Made by a program: the position numbers and the translations under genes
The notes under the pieces: model-generated
The model's database searches: none
What the model was told of the DNA's origin: nothing
Seen by the model: the letters and a program-made list of their open reading frames with translations, nothing else
NCBI RefSeq assembly: GCF_000744705.1
Contig: NZ_JQML01000001.1
Coordinates: 1,178,001 to 1,242,000 of the forward strand
Reading direction: 5' to 3'
Origin: Streptacidiphilus albus JL83
GTDB lineage: Bacteria > Actinomycetota > Actinomycetes > Streptomycetales > Streptomycetaceae
DNA length: 64,000 nt
Shown here: positions 48,908 to 57,618 of the stretch, one piece after another
Layout: the number at the start of each line of letters is the position of its first letter
How positions within the stretch are numbered: position 1 is the first letter of the stretch

Positions 48908-49900
48908 TCACTCCCCCGGGTAGCGCACCCCGGTCCGGGCCCTGGCCGCGTCCAGGGTCGCCATCACCTCCAGGGTGCTTCGCCACGGCACCAGCGGACT
49001 CTCCGTCAGCCCCGCGCGCAGGCAGCGCATGGCCTCCTGCGCCTCGTGGGCGTAGCCGAGGCCGGTGCGGGGCACGGAGAGCACCTCCGGCGCCGCCCCG
49101 TCCTCGGAGCCCCGGTACAGGTGCAGCTCCTCGGCACAGAAGAACGGCGCGGGCAGCTCGATCCGGCCCAGGTCGCCGGAGACCACCGCTCGGACCGGCG
49201 TGCCGGAGACGATGCCGCAGCTCAGCGTGGCCACCGCGCCGGAGGCGTAGCCGAGCAGCAGGCCGGTGTTGGCGTCCACGCCCTCGGGGGTGAGCGCCGA
49301 CCAGGCCTCGACCCGGTCCGGGGCGCCGAGCAGCAGCTGGGCGAAGGAGACCGGATAGACGCCCAGGTCGAGCAGGGCGCCGCCGCCGAGCGCGGGGTCG
49401 CGCAGCCGGTGGCTCGGCTCGAACGGACCGGGCAGGCCGAAGTCGGCCTGGACGGTGCGCACCTCGCCGATCGCGCCCCCGGCGACCAGCTCCAGCATCC
49501 GGCGGACGGCCGGGATGCAGTACATCCACATGGCCTCCATCAGGAAGGTCCCGCGCTCGGCGGCGAGGTCGATCAGGGCGCGGGCGTCCGCGCCGTTCAG
49601 GGTGAACGGCTTCTCGCAGAGCACGGCCCGGCCGGCCTCCAGGCAGAGCCGGGCGGCCTCGTAGTGGGCGTGGTGCGGGGTGGCGACGTAGACGATGTCG
49701 ACCCCCCGGTCCGCCGCCAGTCCGGCCCAGCTGCCGTGGGCGCGGGGGATGCCGAAGCGGTCGGCGAAGGCGCGGGCGGAGGACTCGCTCCGGGAGCCGA
49801 CGGCGACCAGTTCGGCGTCGGGCAGCAGCTGGAGGTCGTGGGCGAAGGAGTCGGCGATGGAGCCGGTGGCGAGGATGCCCCAGCGGATCGGTTCGGTCAT
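48908..49900 (-). CDS. Gfo/Idh/MocA-family oxidoreductase
   Basis: NAD(P)-dependent sugar or inositol-type dehydrogenase of 330 residues. The N-terminal Rossmann motif is WGILATGSIADSFAHDL (about 7-23). The family's EKPFTLNG (Lys in CEKP, about 96) is followed by the catalytic region GGGALLDLGVYPVSF with Asp and the Tyr-for-His variant at the usual DxGxH site. The latter (DLGVYP) is common in dihydrodiol/trans-dihydrodiol-like members. It converges with the NlpC/P60 gene 4 bp away. Confidence 0.9.
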   Translation of the reverse strand: MTEPIRWGILATGSIADSFAHDLQLLPDAELVAVGSRSESSARAFADRFGIPRAHGSWAGLAADRGVDIVYVATPHHAHYEAARLCLEAGRAVLCEKPFTLNGADARALIDLAAERGTFLMEAMWMYCIPAVRRMLELVAGGAIGEVRTVQADFGLPGPFEPSHRLRDPALGGGALLDLGVYPVSFAQLLLGAPDRVEAWSALTPEGVDANTGLLLGYASGAVATLSCGIVSGTPVRAVVSGDLGRIELPAPFFCAEELHLYRGSEDGAAPEVLSVPRTGLGYAHEAQEAMRCLRAGLTESPLVPWRSTLEVMATLDAARARTGVRYPGE

Positions 49901-50008
49901 ACGATCATCAAACCCTCGGCGGCCGGAAAGGTCGAGGGCCTGCCCACGCCTCGGGAGCGGCCGTCACCCTCCGGGGCCGCCGGTCACCCCGGCGGCCCGT
50001 ACCGGCCG

Positions 50009-51175
50009 TCACACCAGCGGCGCGGTCCGGACGATCACGTCGACGGCGAAGCCGATCTCCTCCTCCGTCAGATCGGCGCGGGCGGTGAGCCGCAGCCGGG
50101 ACCAGCGGTCGGGGACGGACGGCGGCCGGAAGCAGCCCACCGCGAGGCCCTTCTCCCGGCAGGCCCCGGCCCAGGCCAGCGCCGCGACCGGGGAGTCCAC
50201 CCGCACCGACACCACGGCCGCCTGCGGCCGGGAGACCGGCAGCCCGGCCTCGGCCAGGCCGTCCGCCAGGGCCAGGGCGACCTGCCCGGCGCGGGCGGCG
50301 CGCTCCGGTTCGGCGCGCAGCAGCCGCAGCGCGCCGAGCGCCGCGCCCACGGCGGCCGGGGCGAGGCCGGTGTCGAAGATGAAGGTCCGGGCGGACTGCG
50401 CCAGGTGCTCGATCACCCGGCGCGGGCCGACCACGGCCCCGCCCTGGGAGCCGAGCGCCTTGGACAGCGTCACGGTGGCCAGCGTGTCCGGCGCGCCGGC
50501 CAGGCCGGCGGCGGCCAGCGCGCCCCGGCCGCCGGGGCCGAGCACCCCGAAGCCGTGGGCGTCGTCGGTGAGCAGCGCCGCACCGTGGGCGCGGGCGGCG
50601 GCGGCGAGCCCGGTCAGCGGTGCGGCGTCGCCGTCCACCGAGAAGACCGAGTCACTGACCACCAGGGCCCGCTGCTCGGTCCGCGCCGCCAGCGCGGTCC
50701 GGACCGCCTCCGGGTCGGCGTGGGCGGCGCGGACCACCCGGGCCCGGGACAGCCGGCAGCCGTCGATCAGCGAGGCGTGGTTGAGCGCGTCGGAGACGAT
50801 CAGGGTGTCGGCGTCGCTGAGCGCGGTCAGCGCGGCGAGGTTGGCGGTGTAGCCGGAGGAGAACACCAGCGCGGCCTCGGCACCGCAGAACTCGGCCAGT
50901 TCGGCCTCCAGTTCGGCGTGGAGCGCGGTGCTGCCGGTGACCAGCCGCGAGCCGGTCGCGCCGCCGCCCCAGCGCAGCGCCGCGTCGGCGGCGGCGCGGG
51001 TGACCGCGGGGTGGCGGACCAGGCCGAGGTAGTCGTTGCCGGCCAGGTCGAGCAGGTCCTCCTGGGGCGGCCGGGGCCGCAGCACCCGGACCAGCCCGGC
51101 GTCGCGCCGGGCCGCGGCGGCGGCGTCGAGCCAGCCGAAGGGGTCGGGGTGGGGCGTGCTGCCGGTGGCGTTCAT
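50009..51175 (-). CDS. bioF: 8-amino-7-oxononanoate synthase (BioF)
   Basis: PLP enzyme of 388 residues joining pimeloyl-CoA/ACP and alanine in biotin synthesis. Motifs: NDYLGLVRHP (about 47), GGGATGSRLVTGS (about 70-82), TDDAHGFGVLG (Asp about 204 holding the PLP ring nitrogen), and TLSKALGSQGG with the PLP-binding Lys (about 236). The ATG at 51175 overlaps the stop of a Cys-rich mini-gene (ATGA). bioB, bioA and bioD lie 1.2 kb away on the other strand, so the biotin genes are split into two divergent units. Confidence 0.93.
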   Translation of the reverse strand: MNATGSTPHPDPFGWLDAAAAARRDAGLVRVLRPRPPQEDLLDLAGNDYLGLVRHPAVTRAAADAALRWGGGATGSRLVTGSTALHAELEAELAEFCGAEAALVFSSGYTANLAALTALSDADTLIVSDALNHASLIDGCRLSRARVVRAAHADPEAVRTALAARTEQRALVVSDSVFSVDGDAAPLTGLAAAARAHGAALLTDDAHGFGVLGPGGRGALAAAGLAGAPDTLATVTLSKALGSQGGAVVGPRRVIEHLAQSARTFIFDTGLAPAAVGAALGALRLLRAEPERAARAGQVALALADGLAEAGLPVSRPQAAVVSVRVDSPVAALAWAGACREKGLAVGCFRPPSVPDRWSRLRLTARADLTEEEIGFAVDVIVRTAPLV

Positions 51176-51333
51176 CCGCTGCAGCAGTCGCGTTGCTGCT
51201 GCTGCCAGGCGCAGCGCGGGCAGAGCTGGGCGCCGGGCTGCTCGGCGGGGACCTCGGTGGCCTCCCCGCAGAGGGTGCAGTCGGCCGGTGCTGCCGCGGC
51301 CTCAGCCGCCGCCGGGGGTGGTGCTTGCTCCAT
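51172..51333 (-). CDS. Cys-rich mini-protein coupled to bioF
   Basis: 53 residues from the ATG at 51333 (MEQAPPPAAAEAAAAPADC). After an Ala/Pro linker it has C-x2-C (CTLCGEA), C-x2-C (CPRCAW) 17 residues apart and a final CC, which makes a four-cysteine zinc ribbon plus an extra pair. It overlaps bioF by 4 bp, so translation is coupled. I know of no named family. A longer start at 51384 is possible. A role as metal or sulfur handling partner in biotin synthesis is a guess from position. Confidence 0.65.
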   Translation of the reverse strand: MEQAPPPAAAEAAAAPADCTLCGEATEVPAEQPGAQLCPRCAWQQQQRDCCSG

Positions 51334-51380
51334 GCGGCCGATCCTAACGTCCCCGCCGGTGGCGCCCGACGGGACGTCGG

Positions 51381-52169
51381 TCACTCCCAGACGAGCCGGG
51401 AGCCCACCAGGTAGGCGAGGTACCAGGTCGGGGTGGACAGCGCGTTCGGGGCCGGGGTGACGCCGGTCGCGTAGCCGCTCTGGATCACGTCGACCGCGCT
51501 GCCGACGGCCTCCACCTGCGTCTGGAACGACTGCTGGCCCTGGAGCGGGGCCGTGACCGGGGCGGCACCCGAGGGCGTGGCCGAGGGCGAGCCCTGCGCG
51601 GCCAGCTGCGGCAGTCCGCCCCCGGGCTGCTGGAAGACCACGGCCTGGGCGACCGAGGCGGAGTTCAGCGCGGCGGCCGCGTGGGCGGCGGAGGCGCGGT
51701 CCGGGTAGAAGAAGACCGTGACCGAGCTGTAGAGGCTGTGGTCCTCAGTGACGTAGTCGGCGGTCAGGAAGCCGTTGCAGTCGCCGCTCGCGGTGACCGG
51801 CGCCGAGAGGGTGAAGGCCGCGGTGCAGTCGTTGCCGGCGTGGCCCTGGTAGCGCTCGGCCCTGTAGCCCCCGGGGCTGGTGGCGGTGGCCGCCTCGGAC
51901 ACCTCGGCCGGCAGCACGTCGTCGACCCGCAGCGAGGAGATGCTGCCGGCCGGGACCGCGCTGCCGTCGGCCGCCTGCGGGACGTCGTCCTGCGAGGTGC
52001 TGCTGGTGGTCACCGACTGGACGACCTGCCCGGCCCCGGCGTAGTGCACCTCGGCCCAGGTCGCGGCCGTCGCACCGACGGCCAGGACCAGCAGCAGCGA
52101 GGCGGTCCGGGGCAACCGGGCCCGGGACGGCTGGTCGGCCGCGGCGCGGTGCTCCCCCCTGAGGTTCAT
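51381..52169 (-). CDS. Membrane-anchored extracytoplasmic protein, unknown
   Basis: 262 residues with one N-terminal membrane segment (about 22-40, [20 protein letters not shown]) and a Ser/Thr-rich external domain. Two Cys (in NDCTAAF and GDCNGFL) may pair. Later sections include [20 protein letters not shown] and a C-terminal [17 protein letters not shown]. No family recognised. It is divergent from bioB (about 200 bp) and upstream of the mini-gene/bioF unit on the same strand, 47 bp away, so it might be cotranscribed with them. Confidence 0.65.
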   Translation of the reverse strand: MNLRGEHRAAADQPSRARLPRTASLLLVLAVGATAATWAEVHYAGAGQVVQSVTTSSTSQDDVPQAADGSAVPAGSISSLRVDDVLPAEVSEAATATSPGGYRAERYQGHAGNDCTAAFTLSAPVTASGDCNGFLTADYVTEDHSLYSSVTVFFYPDRASAAHAAAALNSASVAQAVVFQQPGGGLPQLAAQGSPSATPSGAAPVTAPLQGQQSFQTQVEAVGSAVDVIQSGYATGVTPAPNALSTPTWYLAYLVGSRLVWE

Positions 52170-52272
52170 TCCGCAGAGTCTAGGGCGCGATCATGGGCCG
52201 AACCCACAGGGGTGGATGAAGAGTGGATGAGAGGCGTCCGCGTCCGTCGCCCCGGACCTCCGGCAACCGGGT

Positions 52273-52294
52273 GTTGTCGGACTTCTGCGGCAAC
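52273..52294. promoter_or_regulatory. Candidate operator upstream of bioB
   Basis: GTTGTCG-N8-CGGCAAC is a 7-bp inverted repeat with one mismatch, about 80 bp before the bioB start in the divergent promoter region. It may serve a biotin regulator such as BirA or BioQ. The sequence does not match a site I know with certainty. Confidence 0.3.
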
Positions 52295-52370
52295 TCTGCA
52301 ACCATCCGGGCGATCTTCTGGCAGGTTTCGCCATGGCGGCCGAGCAGGCCCGGAGGAGAGGATCACTGCC

Positions 52371-53432
52371 ATGGATCTGCTTGACTCCCTGCTGGCCAAG
52401 GGCCTGAACCGTGAGCTCCCGACGCGTGCGGAGGCCCTCGCCCTGCTGGCGACCTCCGACGACGACCTGCTGGAGGTGGTCGCCGCCGCCGGGCAGGTGC
52501 GCCGCCAGTGGTTCGGCCGCCGGGTGAAGCTCAACTACCTGGTGAACCTGAAGAGCGGGCTCTGCCCGGAGGACTGCTCCTACTGCTCGCAGCGGCTGGG
52601 CTCGACCGCCGGCATCCTCAAGTACACCTGGCTGAAGCCGGACGAGGCCGCCGCCGCCGCGAAGGCGGGTGTGGCCGGAGGCGCGAAGCGGGTGTGCCTG
52701 GTGGCCAGCGGGCGCGGCCCGACCGACCGGGACGTGGAGCGGGTCGCCGAGACGGTGGACGCGATCCGGGCCGGGAACGAGGGCGTGGAGGTCTGCGCCT
52801 GCCTGGGCCTGCTCTCCGACGGCCAGGCCGAGCGGCTGCGCGAGGCGGGGGTGCACGCCTACAACCACAACCTGAACACCTCCGAGGGCACCTACGGCGA
52901 CATCTGCACCACCCACGACTTCGCCGACCGGGTCGAGACGGTGAAGCAGGCCCAGGGCGCCGGGCTGTCGGCCTGCTCGGGGCTGATCGCCGGCATGGGC
53001 GAGAGCGACGAGGACCTGGTCGACGTGGTCTTCGCGCTGCGCGAGCTCGACCCGGACTCGGTGCCGGTGAACTTCCTGATCCCGTTCGAGGGCACGCCGC
53101 TGGCGAAGGAGTGGAACCTCACCCCGCAGCGCTGCCTGCGGATCCTGGCGATGGTCCGCTTCGTCTGCCCGGACGTCGAGGTCCGGCTGGCGGGCGGGCG
53201 CGAGGTGCATCTGCGCAGCCTCCAGCCGCTGGCCCTGCACCTGGTCAACTCGATCTTCCTGGGCGACTACCTGACCAGCGAGGGCCAGGCCGGACAGGCC
53301 GACCTGGACATGATCGCGGACGCGGGCTTCGTGGTGGAGGGCGCGGACGAGGCGACCCTGCCGGCCCAGCGCGAGGCCGCCGTCTCGGTCCGCCGCCGGG
53401 GCGCGGGTACCGACCTGCCGCCGAACGCGTGA
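52371..53432 (+). CDS. bioB: Biotin synthase (BioB)
   Basis: Radical SAM enzyme of 353 residues inserting sulfur into dethiobiotin. The [4Fe-4S] motif CPEDCSYC (CxxxCxxC, about 61-68) is intact. Other conserved parts are the [2Fe-2S] Cys residues further on, [18 protein letters not shown] (about 162-179) and [14 protein letters not shown] at 52371 has GGAGGAGAGG upstream at somewhat long spacing. bioA starts in its stop codon (GTGA), and bioD follows, giving a bioBAD operon. Confidence 0.95.
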   Translation: MDLLDSLLAKGLNRELPTRAEALALLATSDDDLLEVVAAAGQVRRQWFGRRVKLNYLVNLKSGLCPEDCSYCSQRLGSTAGILKYTWLKPDEAAAAAKAGVAGGAKRVCLVASGRGPTDRDVERVAETVDAIRAGNEGVEVCACLGLLSDGQAERLREAGVHAYNHNLNTSEGTYGDICTTHDFADRVETVKQAQGAGLSACSGLIAGMGESDEDLVDVVFALRELDPDSVPVNFLIPFEGTPLAKEWNLTPQRCLRILAMVRFVCPDVEVRLAGGREVHLRSLQPLALHLVNSIFLGDYLTSEGQAGQADLDMIADAGFVVEGADEATLPAQREAAVSVRRRGAGTDLPPNA

Positions 53433-54736
53433 CCGTCACCACGGCCCGCGCACTGTCCCCGGAGCGGCTGCTCGAGCTCGACCGGGCGCACGTCTGGCAC
53501 CCGTACGGCGCGATGCCGGCCGCGGTGGAGCCCTTCCCGGTCGAGTCGGCCTCCGGCGTCCGGCTGCGGCTGGCCCGTCCGGTGGAGGGCCGCGAGGAGC
53601 TGGTCGACGGGATGTCGTCCTGGTGGTCGGCGATCCACGGCTACCGGCACCCGGTGCTGGACGAGGCGGTGCGGGAGCAGCTCGGCCGGATGAGCCATGT
53701 GATGTTCGGCGGGCTGACCCACGAGCCGGCCGTGCGGCTGGCGGCCCGGCTGGTCGAGATCACGCCGGAACCGCTGCAGCACGTCTTCCTGGCCGACTCG
53801 GGCTCGGTCTCGGTCGAGGTCGCCGCCAAGATGTGCCTCCAGTACTGGCTCTCGCTCGGCCGTCCGGAGAAGCGGCGGCTGCTGACCTGGCGCGGCGGCT
53901 ACCACGGCGACACCTTCCACCCGATGTCGGTGTGCGATCCCGAGGGCGGGATGCACCAGCTGTGGACCGGGGTGCTGCCCCGGCAGGTCTTCGCCGACGC
54001 CCCGCCGGACGGTCCGCCGTCGCCGGAGTACCTGGCCCATCTGGACGAGGTGATCGGCCGTCACGCCCACGAGACGGCGGCCGTGGTGGTCGAGCCGGTG
54101 GTCCAGGGCGCGGGCGGGATGCGCTTCCACTCCCCCGAGCTGCTGCGGGTGCTGCGGGAGCTGTGCGACAACCACGGGGTGCTGCTGGTCTTCGACGAGA
54201 TCGCCACCGGCTTCGGCCGCACCGGCGAGCTCTTCGCGGCGGACCACGCCGGGGTCTCCCCCGATGTGATGTGCGTCGGCAAGGCGCTGACCGGCGGGTA
54301 CCTGACGCTGGCGGCGGCCCTGTGCACCGAGGAGGTGGCCCGGGGCATCGGCCGGGGCGAGGTGCCGCTGCTGGCGCACGGTCCGACGTTCATGGGCAAC
54401 CCGCTGGCCTGTGCGGTCGCCAACGCCTCGATCGAGCTGCTGCTGGGTCAGGACTGGCGGGCGGAGGTCCGGCGGATCGAGTCCGGGCTGCGGGCCGGGC
54501 TGGCCCCGGCCGCCGCGCTGCCCGGGGTGCGGGACGTCCGGGTCCTGGGCGCGATCGGCGTGGTCCAGCTGGACCACGAGGTGGACCTGCCGGCCGCGAC
54601 CCGGGCGGCGGCGCGGGCCGGGGTGTGGCTGCGGCCGTTCCGGGACCTCGTCTACACCATGCCGCCGTACGTCACCGACGACGCGGACCTCGCGTCGGTC
54701 TGCGCGGCGGTCGTCGCCGCTGCAGCAGCAGGATAG
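53429..54736 (+). CDS. bioA: Adenosylmethionine-8-amino-7-oxononanoate aminotransferase (BioA)
   Basis: PLP-dependent transaminase of 435 residues converting KAPA to DAPA with S-adenosylmethionine as amino donor. Motifs: [10 protein letters not shown] at the start, [16 protein letters not shown] (about 52), [30 protein letters not shown] with the PLP-ring Asp (about 254), and [10 protein letters not shown] with the PLP Lys (about 284). GTG at 53429 overlaps the bioB stop by 4 bp, so it is translationally coupled. The ring-order and length fit BioA rather than other class III transaminases. Confidence 0.95.
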   Translation: MTVTTARALSPERLLELDRAHVWHPYGAMPAAVEPFPVESASGVRLRLARPVEGREELVDGMSSWWSAIHGYRHPVLDEAVREQLGRMSHVMFGGLTHEPAVRLAARLVEITPEPLQHVFLADSGSVSVEVAAKMCLQYWLSLGRPEKRRLLTWRGGYHGDTFHPMSVCDPEGGMHQLWTGVLPRQVFADAPPDGPPSPEYLAHLDEVIGRHAHETAAVVVEPVVQGAGGMRFHSPELLRVLRELCDNHGVLLVFDEIATGFGRTGELFAADHAGVSPDVMCVGKALTGGYLTLAAALCTEEVARGIGRGEVPLLAHGPTFMGNPLACAVANASIELLLGQDWRAEVRRIESGLRAGLAPAAALPGVRDVRVLGAIGVVQLDHEVDLPAATRAAARAGVWLRPFRDLVYTMPPYVTDDADLASVCAAVVAAAAAG

Positions 54737-54750
54737 GAAAGAGGAGCACG

Positions 54751-55500
54751 ATGCGGATCCTGCTGGTCACCGGGACCGGGACGGAGATCGGCAAGACCGT
54801 GGTCACCGCGGCCGTGGCCGCCCTGGCGCTGGCCGAGGGGCTGCGGGTCGCGGTGCTCAAGCCGGCCCAGACCGGGGTCGGTCCCGACGAGCCCGGCGAT
54901 GTCGACGAGGTCCGCCGACTGGTCGGTGCGGCGGTCGGCGCCGCCGGCGCCGCCGAGCGGCTGACCACGGCCGAACTGGCGCGCTACCCCGAGCCGTTGG
55001 CCCCGGCCACCGCCGCCGCGCGGAGCGGGCTGCCGCCGCTGGCCATGGACCGGGTCGCGGCGGAGGCCGCACGGCTGGCCGGTACGCACGACCTGGTGCT
55101 GGTCGAGGGGGCCGGCGGGCTGCTGGTCCGCTACGACCAGCAGGGCACCACCCTGGCCGAACTCCCGGCCGCGCTGCGGGCGCTGGGGCTGGACTCGGCG
55201 GTGCTGCTGGTCACCACGGCCGGGCTGGGGACGCTGAACACCACCGAGCTCACCGCCGAGGCGCTGCGGGCCCGTGCGGTGCCACTGCTGGGCCTGGTGA
55301 TCGGCAGCTGGCCGGACCGGCCGGACCTGGCTGCCGAGTGCAACCTGGCGGACCTGCCGCTGGTCGCCGGCGCCCCGCTGCTGGGCGCGCTCCCGGCAGG
55401 CTGCGCGCCGGGCGGCGGGAGTGAGGCGTTCGACCCGGCCGGCTTCCTCCGGACGGCCGGGTCGTCGCTCGGTCAGATCTTGTTGAAGATCTTCGAGTAG
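54751..55500 (+). CDS. bioD: Dethiobiotin synthetase (BioD)
   Basis: ATP-dependent ring-closing enzyme of 249 residues converting DAPA to dethiobiotin. The P-loop reads [16 protein letters not shown] (about 6-21), with VLKPAQTGV and [12 protein letters not shown] (about 118-129) for ATP and substrate. ATG at 54751 has GAGGAG. The 3' end runs 28 bp into the convergent GH18 gene: the last residues (GQILLKIFE) are encoded by a hairpin shared with that gene, an unusual BioD tail. Confidence 0.94.
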   Translation: MRILLVTGTGTEIGKTVVTAAVAALALAEGLRVAVLKPAQTGVGPDEPGDVDEVRRLVGAAVGAAGAAERLTTAELARYPEPLAPATAAARSGLPPLAMDRVAAEAARLAGTHDLVLVEGAGGLLVRYDQQGTTLAELPAALRALGLDSAVLLVTTAGLGTLNTTELTAEALRARAVPLLGLVIGSWPDRPDLAAECNLADLPLVAGAPLLGALPAGCAPGGGSEAFDPAGFLRTAGSSLGQILLKIFE

Positions 55501-56453
55501 GCGTAGCCGTCACCCTTGTCGTAGCCGTCGACCTCCCAGAAGGACAGCTCCTGGACGCCGTTGCTGGCCGCGAAGGACTCCAGCGAGGACGCGTTGCCCG
55601 TGGTGAAGACCTCGTTGTCCGGCGAGTCGTTCTGGCCGGCGATGGGCGTCAGGCCCAGCCGCGCCCAGTTCTGGGCCGCGCTGCCGCCGTAGATCGAGGC
55701 GAGCTGCTTCTCGGAGGCCTTGGCCGCCGACTCGGAGTCGGTCAGCGGGTTGTCGCCCGCGCCGAAGTCCATGACCATGATGTTGACCAGGTTGACGCTG
55801 ACGCCCTTGCTCTTGGCGTCCTTGAGCATCGCGGTGGCGTCGGACTCCATGCCGGTCGGGTCGACCGGGACGGTGAAGTCGATCTGCACCGACGGGTCGG
55901 CCTTCTGCAGCGCGGCCAGCGCCTGGTCGCGGCGGGAGTTGGCGGAGGTGTCGTCGAGGACGTCGCCCTCGATGTCGAAGTCCAGCCGGTTCACGCCGTA
56001 GGCCTTGACCACGGCGGCGTAGGCGGCGGTCAGGCTGGTGACGGAGGTGCAGGTCTGGGCCAGCTCGCCACCGGACTCCCCGCCGAACGACGGGATGACC
56101 ACGCCGCCGGCGGACTTGAAGGAGTTCACCTGCGAGGTGAAGGCCGTCATCGAGGCGTTGCCGTCCTCCCACATCGGCGTACAGCCGGACTTCGGGACCA
56201 GGAACGCCAGGGTGTAGTACTTGTCGCCGCTGGCCTTCAGGTCGGCCGCGAGGTCGCCGGTGTCGCCGGAGGAGATCTGCAGGTACGGCGCGGAGTACTG
56301 GGCCGGGAACGAGCCCGAGGCCTGGGCCGGGGCGGCGGCGGCCACCGTCACCAGGGCGGGGACCACGGCGGTGGTGAGTGCGGTGGCAACGAGCGCTGCG
56401 GTCCGGCGGGTGGAGATCCGGCGAGCGGATGTGAGCGCGGTGGATATGGTCAA
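55473..56453 (-). CDS. Secreted GH18 chitinase-like glycosidase
   Basis: Secreted protein of 326 residues. A signal peptide (about 1-45, [26 protein letters not shown], cleavage after AQA) is followed by a single GH18 barrel. The catalytic motif DxxDxDxE appears as RLDFDIEGD, with the catalytic Glu at about 170, and VNIMVMDFG matches the barrel strand before the substrate Tyr/Asp. No chitin-binding domain is present. It starts with TTG (caa on the plus strand at 56451-56453) after GAGGGG. The palindrome at 56485-56503 lies 32 bp upstream. It overlaps bioD tail to tail by 28 bp. Confidence 0.85.
   Translation of the reverse strand: MTISTALTSARRISTRRTAALVATALTTAVVPALVTVAAAAPAQASGSFPAQYSAPYLQISSGDTGDLAADLKASGDKYYTLAFLVPKSGCTPMWEDGNASMTAFTSQVNSFKSAGGVVIPSFGGESGGELAQTCTSVTSLTAAYAAVVKAYGVNRLDFDIEGDVLDDTSANSRRDQALAALQKADPSVQIDFTVPVDPTGMESDATAMLKDAKSKGVSVNLVNIMVMDFGAGDNPLTDSESAAKASEKQLASIYGGSAAQNWARLGLTPIAGQNDSPDNEVFTTGNASSLESFAASNGVQELSFWEVDGYDKGDGYAYSKIFNKI
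55475..55492. terminator. Hairpin shared by the overlapping ends of bioD and the GH18 gene
   Basis: AGATCTT-GTTG-AAGATCT is a perfect 7-bp stem with a tetraloop. It lies inside both coding regions, 6-8 bp from each stop codon, and could act as a bidirectional terminator. Confidence 0.6.
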
Positions 56454-56484
56454 GATGACCCCTCAGAATCCAGTGCGTTGACAG

Positions 56485-56503
56485 GTTAGGAAGGTTTCCT
56501 AAC
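56485..56503. promoter_or_regulatory. Perfect palindrome before the GH18 gene
   Basis: GTTAGGAA-GGT-TTCCTAAC is a 19-bp operator-like sequence with perfect 8-bp arms, 32 bp upstream of the TTG start and overlapping the expected promoter. Its GGAA/TTCC core resembles the AGGAAA-TTTCCT palindromes I recall before Streptomyces chitosanase and other secreted glycosidase genes, which would point to a ROK- or LacI-type regulator. Confidence 0.65.
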
Positions 56504-56761
56504 TCGTTGGCGAGGATCGTCGCGCTTTGCTGTGGCTCTGTCAATAGATCGAAGCGGATTCGGAGGCTCGGCTTCTCTCCCCGTTGGGCGGCAGTTGGGC
56601 CGGTGTTCCGCGGCGGCACCCCCGGCGACCTGCGCCGCCGCACGCGCCGGGAGGCCGGGGACGCCCGCCGGGGAGGTCCCCGCTCCGTTCGAAACCCGGC
56701 CGTGCGAAGGATGCCGACTGTCGGTGGCTGCGCATAGGCTCGGACCCGTCCTACCCTCGCG

Positions 56762-56789
56762 CACCGCAGTCGAGACACCGCAGTCGAGA
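56762..56789. repeat. Exact 14-bp tandem duplication before the ABC exporter
   Basis: CACCGCAGTCGAGA occurs twice head to tail, ending two bases before the GGGGGAG ribosome site of the ABC ATPase gene. It could be a doubled regulatory element or a recent slippage product; being exact, it must be young or conserved. Confidence 0.8.
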
Positions 56790-56802
56790 TGGGGGAGATC
56801 CG

Positions 56803-57597
56803 ATGACCGGTCCCGCCGCGCGAGCGGCCCAACTGACGAAGTCCTACGGCACCGGCGACACCCGGGTGGTGGCGCTGGACGCCGTGGACGTCGAGATCGA
56901 GAGCGGCCGGTTCACGGCCGTCATGGGCCCCTCGGGCTCCGGCAAGTCCACCCTGATGCACTGCCTCGCCGGTCTGGACACCGCCACCTCCGGTCGGACC
57001 TGGATCGGCGAGACCGAGGTCACCGGCCTCAACGACCGGCAGCTCACCCGGCTGCGCCGGGACCGGGTCGGGTTCGTGTTCCAGTCGTTCAACCTGCTGC
57101 CGACGCTCTCGGCACTGGAGAACATCACCCTGCCGGGCGACATCGCCGGCCGCCGCACCGACCGGGCCTGGCTGGACCAGGTCATCGACACCCTCGGCCT
57201 CGGCGACCGGCTCGGCCACCGACCGGCGCAGCTCTCCGGCGGCCAGCAGCAGCGGGTCGCGGTGGCCCGCGCCCTGGCCGCCCGGCCGCAGCTGGTCTTC
57301 GCCGACGAGCCCACCGGCAACCTGGACTCCCGGTCCGGCAGCGAGGTCCTCGGCTTCCTCCGGCGCAGCGTCGACGAGCTGGGCCAGACGGTGGTCATGG
57401 TCACCCACGACCCGGCCGCCGCCGCCCATGCCGACCTGGTGCTGTTCCTGGCCGACGGCCGGATCGTCGACCGGCTGCCGGACCCGGACGCGGACGGCGT
57501 CCTCGCCCGGATGCGCCGCCTGGACGCCCGGCGCGACGCCCCGGGGGCCAGCACCGGCACCACCGGCACCACCGGCACCACCGCCGAGCCGAGCTGA
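56803..57597 (+). CDS. ABC transporter ATP-binding protein (MacB/LolD type)
   Basis: ATPase of 264 residues for the FtsX-type permease that follows. Walker A GPSGSGKST (about 47-55), Q-loop FVFQSFNLLP, signature LSGGQQQRVAVARAL (about 146-160), Walker B LVFADEPTGNLDS with catalytic Glu, and H-loop VTHDPAAA are all intact. A C-terminal extension ends in Gly-Thr-Thr repeats (from a 9-bp GGCACCACC repeat). ATG at 56803 has GGGGGAG. The pair works as lipoprotein- or peptide-type exporter or mechanotransmitter; the substrate is unknown. Confidence 0.93.
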   Translation: MTGPAARAAQLTKSYGTGDTRVVALDAVDVEIESGRFTAVMGPSGSGKSTLMHCLAGLDTATSGRTWIGETEVTGLNDRQLTRLRRDRVGFVFQSFNLLPTLSALENITLPGDIAGRRTDRAWLDQVIDTLGLGDRLGHRPAQLSGGQQQRVAVARALAARPQLVFADEPTGNLDSRSGSEVLGFLRRSVDELGQTVVMVTHDPAAAAHADLVLFLADGRIVDRLPDPDADGVLARMRRLDARRDAPGASTGTTGTTGTTAEPS

Positions 57598-57618
57598 CCG
57601 AGGGGCGGTGCGAGGAGC

